Source of the DNA: Rugosimonospora acidiphila
GTDB taxonomy: Bacteria; Actinomycetota; Actinomycetes; Mycobacteriales; Micromonosporaceae
Reading direction: 5' to 3'
Length of the DNA stretch: 64,000 bases
Assembly: GCF_039543385.1 (NCBI RefSeq)
Contig: NZ_BAABJQ010000026.1
Coordinates: 1-64,000, forward strand
Position numbers and translations under genes: made by a program
Part shown: positions 32,812 to 39,976 of the stretch, piece by piece
Layout: every line of letters begins with the position of its first letter
Numbering within the stretch: position 1 is the first letter of the stretch
Notes under the pieces: generated by a model
What the model saw: only the letters and a program-made list of their open reading frames with translations
Databases searched by the model: none
Told to the model about the DNA's origin: nothing

Positions 32812-35066
32812 CCCGCGACAGCCGGCGCGGGCCGTCGCCCGCGAATGGCGGCGTAGGCGAAGGGGCGATACTTGACCGTGCGCGCATTCGTGATTCGCGG
32901 CCCGCGGGACGCGGCCGTGGCGGAGGTCGAGCCTCCGGTGCCCGGCCCCGGGCAGGTCGTGGTCGACGTGTCGCGGGTCGGCCTGTGCGGTACCGACGTG
33001 GAGTTGTTCGCGGGCACCATGCCGTACCTGCGCACCGGGGCGCAGTCGGTGCCGATGGTTCCCGGGCACGAATGGGTGGGTACGGTCTCGGCGTTGGGCT
33101 CCGGCGTGGCTCCGGCCTGGCGCGGCCGGCGGGTCACCGGGGACACGATGCTGGGCTGTGGCCACTGCGAACGCTGCCTGACCGGCCGGCACCACGTCTG
33201 CGACCGGCGGCACGAGATCGGCATCCGCGGCAACTGGCCGGGGGCGCTGGCCGAGCGGCTGCTGGTGCCCGCGACGGCGCTGCGGGCGCTGCCCGCTGCC
33301 GGGGCGGGAGTCTGCCGTCGCGAGGGCAGCAGAGGTGAGCATCGGAAAGTCGCAGATCGGACTTGTTTGCGGGTGGGGCCGTTCTCACGCCGATCGCGGG
33401 GCGGCGGGCTGGTCGACGCGGTGCCCGGGGTCTTCTTCCGCCGCGGGGGGCGGGGGTGGATCGAGGCGTCGATGGTGGTGCGGATGATCCCGCCGCCGGT
33501 GGTGGGGTCGCGGCGGGTTCTGGTCTGGTTGGCCAGGCCGCGGGCGGCGATGCGCTGCGCCGCGGCGTGATCCCGATCAGCCGACAGCCCACAGCCGCAG
33601 GTCGTCCACCGGTAGCCGGCCACCAGCCGGTCCGGGGCCTTGACATGCCGCACAGTGGCGCCGCAGCGGGGACAACCCGAAGAAGTGCCGCGGGCCGGGA
33701 CCCGCACCACCGCGACACCCGCCTTGGCGGCGAGATGGTGCACGGCGGTGAACACCTTTCCGCGGACCGCGCCGGACACGCGGCGGTTGAGGCTGCGTGA
33801 CCCGCCCCGGGCTTCGAGGGTGGTGAGGTCTTCCAGGTAGATCACCGTGGCCCCCGTAGCGGTGGCGTGATCGACCAGCCATCGGGCCGCGGACCAGGCG
33901 AGGGCCTGGTTGAGGTGCCGGATCCGGGCACACACCGCCTCATGCTCGACCCGCAACCGGCCCAGCTTGGCCGACACCGGGTCCGGTGCGGCGGCAGGCG
34001 CGCGCCTGTCGACCAGCCGGGTCAAACGATCCACCTTGGTGTTCAACTGTTCGCGGTGGCGGCGTAGCCGCACGAGTTTGCTCGACACGCCGGTCGCGTC
34101 GAACCGCAACGGCCCACCCACCGCGGCGAGCGCACAGCTGTCCGGGTCGTTGAGGTCGGCGAGGGTGCCGTTGAGCAGCGTGTTCAACCCCCAGTCCACC
34201 CCGACTGCCCGGGTGTGACCGGCCAACTTCGCCGGGACGTGCGGGACCTGCCAGGGCAGATCAACCCGAACCCCATCAACAGTCGGACGCAGAGTGGGGG
34301 TGCACACCGCGGCCGTGGCCGGCACCGTCGGGGGCAACCGCACGACCAGCGCGTGCCACACCCAGTCCCGATACGAGCCCGGCAACGGGCACACCGGCAA
34401 CTGCACCCACACCCGCACCGTACGATCGTCGAGGCGTTGCACCCGGACCCGCTGCCGATCCGCCGCGGCCAGGCTCACCTGCCGCGCCACCCGCGGCGTC
34501 GTCTCCAACTCACACAGATCGGCCGGCAACCGACCATGACTGGTCAGCCACCCAACGATCTGTCGGGTCCGGTTACGGATCGTCGCGTTGTCCACCCCGT
34601 CGGGCAGCAGCCCCCGCAACACCGACCACTCCCGATCGGTACGCCGTGACGGGTCCTGCGGCCAGCTCGACAGCAACGCCGCGACCACCTGCCGGCGACT
34701 GGTCGCCAGCCGCAACGCCCGGGCGGCCTCCTCCTCCGCGACCCGCCGCACCCGATCCGACACCACCACACCCACCGGCGCGACCGCGTACCACCCCAAA
34801 CGCCGCAACGCCATCCAACCCTTACCCGGCAACACCCGCCCATCCGGACCCACCCCACCAGCAAGCCGCACCAGGTCAGCATCGGCCCAGTGCCCCACGA
34901 CCACCCGATCAGCCATCACCGAAACCAGATCCGCCAGCCACCCGACCCGCTGCGCAACAACCCGACCCGTCACCGGCACCGGCACACCCGGCCGATCAGG
35001 GGTGCCACCACACACCGCCCGAAACGCCGAACACGTCGCCGTCGACACCAACACCCCACCCGCCAC
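32787..35066 (-). CDS. tnpB: TnpB-family RNA-guided nuclease (RuvC-like), frame open beyond the element
   Basis: A 759-codon frame; about the first 585 codons lie in the element. RuvC residues are intact: D291 in VGVDWGLNTLL, E412 in VIYLEDLTTLE and D497/D499 in LSADRDHAAAQRI. A zinc ribbon precedes the last motif (C465, C468, C490, C492). The N-terminal 285 residues are longer than in compact TnpB. No stop occurs at the element's end: translation would continue antisense through the dehydrogenase and 24 bases into the hydrolase gene. The omega-RNA of such elements overlaps the 3' end of tnpB and would lie near 33310-33560. Confidence 0.88.
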   Translation of the reverse strand: MAGGVLVSTATCSAFRAVCGGTPDRPGVPVPVTGRVVAQRVGWLADLVSVMADRVVVGHWADADLVRLAGGVGPDGRVLPGKGWMALRRLGWYAVAPVGVVVSDRVRRVAEEEAARALRLATSRRQVVAALLSSWPQDPSRRTDREWSVLRGLLPDGVDNATIRNRTRQIVGWLTSHGRLPADLCELETTPRVARQVSLAAADRQRVRVQRLDDRTVRVWVQLPVCPLPGSYRDWVWHALVVRLPPTVPATAAVCTPTLRPTVDGVRVDLPWQVPHVPAKLAGHTRAVGVDWGLNTLLNGTLADLNDPDSCALAAVGGPLRFDATGVSSKLVRLRRHREQLNTKVDRLTRLVDRRAPAAAPDPVSAKLGRLRVEHEAVCARIRHLNQALAWSAARWLVDHATATGATVIYLEDLTTLEARGGSRSLNRRVSGAVRGKVFTAVHHLAAKAGVAVVRVPARGTSSGCPRCGATVRHVKAPDRLVAGYRWTTCGCGLSADRDHAAAQRIAARGLANQTRTRRDPTTGGGIIRTTIDASIHPRPPRRKKTPGTASTSPPPRDRRENGPTRKQVRSATFRCSPLLPSRRQTPAPAAGSARSAVAGTSSRSASAPGQLPRMPISCRRSQTWCRPVRQRSQWPQPSIVSPVTRRPRQAGATPEPNAETVPTHSCPGTIGTDCAPVRRYGMVPANNSTSVPHRPTRDTSTTTCPGPGTGGSTSATAASRGPRITNARTVKYRPFAYAAIRGRRPAPAVAGQPSAMRR
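32872..33310 (+). pseudogene. Zinc alcohol dehydrogenase, 5' fragment (interrupted by insertion sequence)
   Basis: About 145 codons of the catalytic N-terminal domain of a zinc-type MDR dehydrogenase. VGLCGTDVELFAG has the catalytic Cys, MVPGHEWVGTVSALGSGV the Glu/His region, and GCGHCERCLTGRHHVC the structural zinc Cys set. Homology fades after LVPATALRALPAA near 33300, where the insertion begins. TTG 32872 or GTG 32878 is the start. The remainder of the gene resumes near 35212. Confidence 0.85.
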
Positions 35067-35197
35067 TACCGCACACCCTCACCCGCCGCAGCCGACGCTA
35101 AACGACCGTCGCCGCGCAACGACCCCGACATCACCAACAGACAACCACCCAGTCAACAAAACTAAGACCAAGAAACAGAACCATCGAACCGTATCAA
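33310..35197 (-). mobile_element. IS605/IS1341-type element carrying only tnpB
   Basis: About 1.9 kb of DNA separates two halves of one dehydrogenase gene and holds a single tnpB on the minus strand. The left end (relative to tnpB) is likely near 35192: the minus strand there reads TTGAT just outside, the target/TAM known for ISDra2-like elements. The right end is near 33311-33333, where CTGCC/GGCAG can form a subterminal hairpin. No TnpA is present, so mobility needs a transposase in trans. Part of the target gene (about 60 codons) is also missing, so the ends may have decayed. Ends are estimates to within tens of bases. Confidence 0.75.
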
Positions 35198-35211
35198 ACA
35201 GCCCCGCTTAG

Positions 35212-35618
35212 CCAATCGGTCCGCAGCCGCATACCCTCGGCGCGGCCCACACCTGGCACGTCGATGAGCTTCCGGCGCGCCGGTACGACGCGATCATCGA
35301 CGCGTCCAACGGCCCGTCGGTGCCGCAACTGGCCCTGCGTCACGTCGAGCCGACCGGCCGGCTGGTGCTGATCGGCGTCGCGGACAGCCCGAGTCTGGCG
35401 GACCTGCGGGACGCCGTGCTGGCCGATGTGACGGTGGTCGGCATCCTCGCGGCCTCCGCCGGGCTCGACGCCGCGATCGCGGAGTTCGCCGCTGGCAGCA
35501 TCCGGACCGCGCCGCTGATCGGCGCAACGATCGGGCTGCACCAGGTGGCCGAGGTGCTCGGCGGCGCGCGCCCGCCGGGGCCGGCTCCGGGCCCAAGGTG
35601 CTGGTCAACCCGCGGTGA
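35212..35618 (+). pseudogene. Zinc alcohol dehydrogenase, 3' fragment
   Basis: The frame after TAG 35209-35211 reads TLGAAHTWHVDELP, AIIDASNGPSVPQLALRHVEP and GRLVLIGVADSPSLADL, the end of the Rossmann domain and C-terminus of the dehydrogenase begun at 32872. About 60 codons (the nucleotide-binding Gly motif) are lost between the fragments. A single-base deletion near 35593 shifts the end: the expected KVLVNPR-stop is read only in another frame and ends at 35618. Two lesions plus the insertion make the gene dead. Confidence 0.75.
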
Positions 35619-36849
35619 TGAGCGTAGGCGAGCCGTCCGGGCCGGGGCGCCGGCGATACCCGGGCAGGTCGGACGGTGCGTCCCCGCCGGCGCCCAGGAT
35701 GGCGGTGCGGGACGCGCCGCAGGACCGGGCCAGGGCCGACACCGCGCGGGCGGCCAGCGGCCAGGCGGCCCCGCGCGCCCGGACCGCCTCGGCATCCCCG
35801 GCCGGCGGCGGCGCGTCCGCGTCCGCCGGCACCACGATCAGCCAAGGCGCGCCGCGGCCCGAGGTCGCGGGGGCCGGGTCGAGGCGCGCGCGCAGGGCCA
35901 GCACCTCGCGGGTACCGGCCCGCACCGCCAGCAGATGGGCGGCGCCGTCCGGAATGACGTCGACGGTCAGGCCCGCCCCGTCCAGGCCCGCCCCGTCTGG
36001 GTCCGTCCCGTCTGGGTCCGCCCCGTTCAGGTGCGTGGCGGCCGGAGTTCCGGGGGCGCACACCCGCCCGATGAACTCCTCGAAGGCCGCCGCCACCACG
36101 TGCCTGCGCAGGTCGACCGTCATCACGTGGTCGCAGCCGGTCAGCAGCCGGATGCGCCGGTCGGCCGCGCCGAGGCCGGTGTAGAGGGCGAACGCGTTGG
36201 CGATCGGCGCCACCGTGTCGTCCAGGCTGTGCAGCAGCAGCACCGGGCAGCGCGCCTGGGGCACGACCCGGGTGGTGTGCGCGATGAGCCGGTTGACCTC
36301 ATAGATCGACGCGAGATAGGTGCGGAACAGGCCGAGGTCCCGCGTCTGCCCCCGCTTCGCGCGCGCGATCGCCCGGTCCACGGCCGCCCGCAGCCGCTCG
36401 TCGCGCAGCCCGTACGGCGAGCGCTCCCGCCAGTACAGGTGCCGGCGCAGGAACGGAAACCTCAGCGCGAGCGGAAGTAGGAACTGCAACGGGTCCAGCC
36501 CCTCGCGCAGGTGGCCGTAGGTGGGCGAGCAGCAGACGATGCCGGCCGGCGCCGGCCGCTCGACGGCCAGCGCCACGCACAGCAGCGCGGACATCGACAG
36601 CCCGCCGACGAACACCCGGGCGTGCTCGCGTTGCAGGTCGCGCAGGGCCTGCCGGGCCCCGGCGAGCCAGTCCTCCCAGGTGGTGGCGATCAGTTCGCGG
36701 TGCCCGGCGCCGTGGCCGGGCAGCAGCGGCACCTCGACGCGGTATCCCCGGCGGCGTAGCGATTTCGCCACCGGGCGCATCTCCGGCGGCGCGCCGGTGA
36801 GCCCGTGCAACAGCAGCACCGCCACCTGGCCCGGGTCATCACCCTCCAC
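35605..36849 (-). CDS. Alpha/beta hydrolase (carboxylesterase/monoacylglycerol-lipase type) with C-terminal extension
   Basis: A 414-residue protein. Residues 1-260 are an esterase: LLLHGLTGAPPEM, VPLLPGHGAGH, FVGGLSMSALL (nucleophile Ser), LLHSLDDTVAP (Asp) and LTGCDHVMTVD (His). A repeat-rich linker (units like DPDG and GLDG, 15-bp DNA repeats at about 35968-36030) leads to a 130-residue C-terminal domain that I do not recognise. The stop lies inside the end of the dead dehydrogenase. The start is close behind the aminotransferase gene (16 bp), so the two are co-transcribed. Confidence 0.8.
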   Translation of the reverse strand: MEGDDPGQVAVLLLHGLTGAPPEMRPVAKSLRRRGYRVEVPLLPGHGAGHRELIATTWEDWLAGARQALRDLQREHARVFVGGLSMSALLCVALAVERPAPAGIVCCSPTYGHLREGLDPLQFLLPLALRFPFLRRHLYWRERSPYGLRDERLRAAVDRAIARAKRGQTRDLGLFRTYLASIYEVNRLIAHTTRVVPQARCPVLLLHSLDDTVAPIANAFALYTGLGAADRRIRLLTGCDHVMTVDLRRHVVAAAFEEFIGRVCAPGTPAATHLNGADPDGTDPDGAGLDGAGLTVDVIPDGAAHLLAVRAGTREVLALRARLDPAPATSGRGAPWLIVVPADADAPPPAGDAEAVRARGAAWPLAARAVSALARSCGASRTAILGAGGDAPSDLPGYRRRPGPDGSPTLITAG

Positions 36850-36864
36850 AGTGGACCCTTTCGG

Positions 36865-38262
36865 CTAACGGTCGGACTGCTTGCACTCGATCAGCACGAG
36901 ATCCAGCAGGTCGCGGGCGAGTTCCAGATCCTCGTCCGCGATGTCCAGCGAAGGGGCCAGGGTGATGACGTTTTTGTAGTACCCGCCGATGTCCAGCACC
37001 AGGCCCAGCTCCCGGCCGCCGATCCTCAGGTCGCCGGCCAGCCCGCGCTGGAACATCGCGTCGGCCAGCTCCTGGTTGGGCGTGTACCCGTCGGCCTGGC
37101 AGATCTCCAGCCGCAGCGCGAGCCCCAGCCCGTCGACGTCGCCGATCTCGGGATGCGCGCGGGCCAAGTCGCGCAGCAGCTCCAGCAGGTAGCTCCCCTT
37201 GCGCTCTACCGCCAGCGCGTAGTCCCGCTCCTCGAAGATCTTCATGACCTCAAGGCCGGCCGCGGTGCCCAACGGGTTGGCGGCGAAGGTGGAGTGGGTG
37301 GTACCGGGCGGGAACGCGTCCGGACCGATCAGCTCCTCGCGCGCCCAGATCCCCGACAGCGGGTTGAGCCCGTTGGTCAGCGCCTTGCCGAACGCCACGA
37401 CGTCCGGCTGGGCGTCGAAGTGCTCCAGCGCCCACAGCCGCCCGGTGCGGTAGAAGCCCATCTGCACCTCGTCGTCCACCAGCAGCATGCCGTGCTCCCG
37501 GCACAGCCGCGCCAGGCGCTCGAAGTATCCGGGTGGCGGAACGACGTACCCGCCGGTGCCCTGCACCGGCTCCACCACGAACGCGGCGAACTCGCTGCGG
37601 CCGGTGCGCGAGGACCACGCGCCGGTGTACGGGTGCTCGAACTTGCGCTCGATCTGGGCCACGCAGTACAGCTCGCAGGTCTCCCGGCGCTTCCCGTAGG
37701 GGCAGCGGAAGCAGTACGGGAACGGGACGAACTCGGCCCGGTCGCCGAACTCGCCGAACGGCTCACGGTACCGGTACGCCGACGTGATCGCCGACGCGCC
37801 CAAGGTGCGGCCGTGGTAACCGCCCTCGAACGCGTATACCCGCTGGCGGCCGGTGCGCAGCCGGACCAGCTTGAGCGCGTCCTCCACGGCCTGCGACCCG
37901 CCGACGTCGAAGTGCACCCGGCCCGCCGCGCCGAACGCCCGCCGGGTCCCGTCGACCAGCCGCGCGGCCAGCTCGACCCGCTCGTAGTGCAGGTACTGCG
38001 GGGCGAGCTGGGGCAGCGTGCCGAGCTGGCGCGCCACGGCGGCGTTCACCCGCTCGTTGCCATACCCGAGGTTGACCGCCGAATACCACATCTGCAGGTC
38101 GAGGTAGGGGGTGTCCCGGTTGTCGTAGAGGTAGCTGCCGTGGCTGCGTGCGAAGAACCGTGGTTGCCGCGCGTAGTGCACGGTGTCACCGTGCGAGCAG
38201 ACCTCCGCCTCCAGCGCCAACCAGTCCGCGTCGGAGCCCGGCGCCGAGTGCGGCGGCAACAT
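36865..38262 (-). CDS. Class III pyridoxal-phosphate aminotransferase
   Basis: A 465-residue enzyme of the ornithine/4-aminobutyrate aminotransferase fold. YEGGYHG-type motif appears as FEGGYHGRTLGASAIT; DDEVQMGFYRTG holds the PLP Asp; VVAFGKALTNGLNPLSG carries the Schiff-base Lys. A Cys cluster (YCFRCPYGKRRETCELYC) sits in the middle; similar insertions occur in some class III enzymes. ATG 38262 has GGAAGGAAG upstream. Divergent from bioB by 187 bp and followed by an esterase. A role as a biotin-pathway aminotransferase is possible but not shown. Confidence 0.88.
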   Translation of the reverse strand: MLPPHSAPGSDADWLALEAEVCSHGDTVHYARQPRFFARSHGSYLYDNRDTPYLDLQMWYSAVNLGYGNERVNAAVARQLGTLPQLAPQYLHYERVELAARLVDGTRRAFGAAGRVHFDVGGSQAVEDALKLVRLRTGRQRVYAFEGGYHGRTLGASAITSAYRYREPFGEFGDRAEFVPFPYCFRCPYGKRRETCELYCVAQIERKFEHPYTGAWSSRTGRSEFAAFVVEPVQGTGGYVVPPPGYFERLARLCREHGMLLVDDEVQMGFYRTGRLWALEHFDAQPDVVAFGKALTNGLNPLSGIWAREELIGPDAFPPGTTHSTFAANPLGTAAGLEVMKIFEERDYALAVERKGSYLLELLRDLARAHPEIGDVDGLGLALRLEICQADGYTPNQELADAMFQRGLAGDLRIGGRELGLVLDIGGYYKNVITLAPSLDIADEDLELARDLLDLVLIECKQSDR

Positions 38263-38449
38263 GGCTTCCTTCCCCGTGCGCCAGGCCCGGGCGGTGTCGC
38301 CCGGCGCGCCGCGCTCCACCGTAGCCGAACTCCGCCGTCCCGAAAGACGTTGTCGGATGGCACCAAATGAGTTTGTGGGACCCTCCCAAAGTCTCGGCCG
38401 CGATATTGGCGCCCGCGGCGGTCGTGCGCGGCCCGCGCGCCGCGGCAGC

Positions 38450-39571
38450 ATGTCCCACATGGATCTTTTCGACACGCTGGTCGAGCGACTGCTGGCCGGG
38501 GGACGGGCCACCAGGGACGAGGCTCGGGCGGTGCTCGCCTGCGCGGACGGCGACCTGCTCGACGTGGTGGCGGCGGCCGGTCGGGTGCGCCGGCACTTCT
38601 TCGGCGACCGGGTCAAGCTCAACTACCTGGTCAACCTGAAAAGCGGACGCTGCCCAGAGGACTGCGGATACTGCTCGCAGCGGCTGGGCGCCACCTCCGG
38701 CGCCCTGTCCTACACCTGGCTCGGTCCGCGACAGGCGGCCGACGCGGCCAGCGCTGGCGTGGCCGCCGGTGCCAAGCGGGTCTGCCTGGTGGCCAGCGGC
38801 CGTGGCCCCACCGATCGCGACATCGACCGGGTGGCCCGCACGGTTGACGCGATCCGGGAGCGGCATGAGTCGGTCGAGGTGTGCGCCTGCCTCGGCCTGC
38901 TGGGCGACGGGCAGGCCGAACGGCTGCGCGAGGCCGGCGTGAACTCGTACAACCACAACCTCAACACCGCCGGTGAGCGTTACGCCGACATCTGCACCAC
39001 CCACACGTACGCCGACCGGGCCTCCACCGTGCGGCGGGCCCGGGCCGGCGGCCTGTCGGCCTGCTCCGGCCTGATCGCCGGGATGGGGGAGAGCGACGAC
39101 GACCTGGTCGACGTCGCGTTCGCACTGGCCGACCTGGCGCCGGACTCGGTACCGGTGAACTTCCTCATCCCGTTCGACGGCACGCCGATGGCCGGCCGCT
39201 GGGAGCTCACCCCGCAGCGGTGCCTGCGCATCCTGGCCATGGTGCGTTTCGTCTTTCCGGACGTGGAGGTGCGGGTGGCCGGCGGACGGGAAATCCACCT
39301 GCGCTCGCTGCAGCCGCTGGCGCTGCACGTCGCCAACGCCATCTTCCTCGGCGACTACCTGACCAGCGAGGGCCAGGCCGGCCGCGCCGACCTCGACATG
39401 ATCGCCGATGCCGGTTTCGTCGTGGAGGCGGCCGGGGAGCCGACCCTGCCCGCCGCGCGCCGGGCCGCCGGTGTACCGGTGGGCGCCGGGGGGTCGCCCG
39501 CACCGGCCCGCGCCGACCTGGTGCGGCTGCGCCGCCGGGGTGCCGGTACGGAACTGCCGCCGAACGCCTGA
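38450..39571 (+). CDS. bioB: Biotin synthase
   Basis: A 373-residue radical-SAM enzyme that inserts sulfur into dethiobiotin. The cluster motif is C68-PED-C72-GY-C75 within LKSGRCPEDCGYCSQR. Further family motifs: YNHNLNTAGERYADICTTHTY (in parts), CSGLIAGMGES, NFLIPFDGTP and RVAGGREIHLRSLQP. ATG 38450 or 38459; neither has a clear ribosome site, so a leaderless mRNA is possible. No bioA, bioD or bioF is adjacent. Confidence 0.95.
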   Translation: MSHMDLFDTLVERLLAGGRATRDEARAVLACADGDLLDVVAAAGRVRRHFFGDRVKLNYLVNLKSGRCPEDCGYCSQRLGATSGALSYTWLGPRQAADAASAGVAAGAKRVCLVASGRGPTDRDIDRVARTVDAIRERHESVEVCACLGLLGDGQAERLREAGVNSYNHNLNTAGERYADICTTHTYADRASTVRRARAGGLSACSGLIAGMGESDDDLVDVAFALADLAPDSVPVNFLIPFDGTPMAGRWELTPQRCLRILAMVRFVFPDVEVRVAGGREIHLRSLQPLALHVANAIFLGDYLTSEGQAGRADLDMIADAGFVVEAAGEPTLPAARRAAGVPVGAGGSPAPARADLVRLRRRGAGTELPPNA

Positions 39572-39637
39572 CGCGGGCGCCGCGACGCTCCCCCTGAAAG
39601 CGCCCGCGAGGGGCGATGATGGGCTCCGGGAGGTTCG

Positions 39638-39976
39638 ATGAGATTCGTGCTGATGCTGTGCAGCGACTCGACCGTGGCGGCCGATCTGGTCGAGGAGGGG
39701 ATGGCGGCCGGGTGCGGCGGCTGGATCGAGGAACTGGCGCGCGGCGGCGTGCTCAAGGGCGTGGAGGGGCTGCGCCCGCCGGACGAGGCCACCACCATCC
39801 GGGTACGCGGTGACGAGGTGCTGCGCTGCGACGGGCCGTTCGCCGAGACGAAGGACCAGATCGGCGGGTTCAGCGTGATCGAGTGCGCGGATCGCGAGGA
39901 GGCCCTCGCGCTGGCCGCCAGGCATCCCTGGGCGAAGGTCGGGCAGATCGAGGTGAGGCCGGCCTGGGAGGCGTGA
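39638..39976 (+). CDS. YCII-related (DGPF) protein of an ECF42 module
   Basis: A 112-residue protein ending in the DGPFAETKDQIGGF motif of YCII/DGPF proteins. These small proteins are habitually encoded beside ECF42 sigma factors, as here: its stop overlaps the sigma start by 4 bp. The biochemical role is unknown; they may sense or modulate the sigma factor. AGGTTCG before ATG is weak. Confidence 0.88.
   Translation: MRFVLMLCSDSTVAADLVEEGMAAGCGGWIEELARGGVLKGVEGLRPPDEATTIRVRGDEVLRCDGPFAETKDQIGGFSVIECADREEALALAARHPWAKVGQIEVRPAWEA

Noticed and set aside
32787..33300. C-terminal 174 residues of the tnpB frame as a real protein domain
   Set aside because: This stretch is antisense to the conserved dehydrogenase and has no recognisable domain; treated as accidental read-through.
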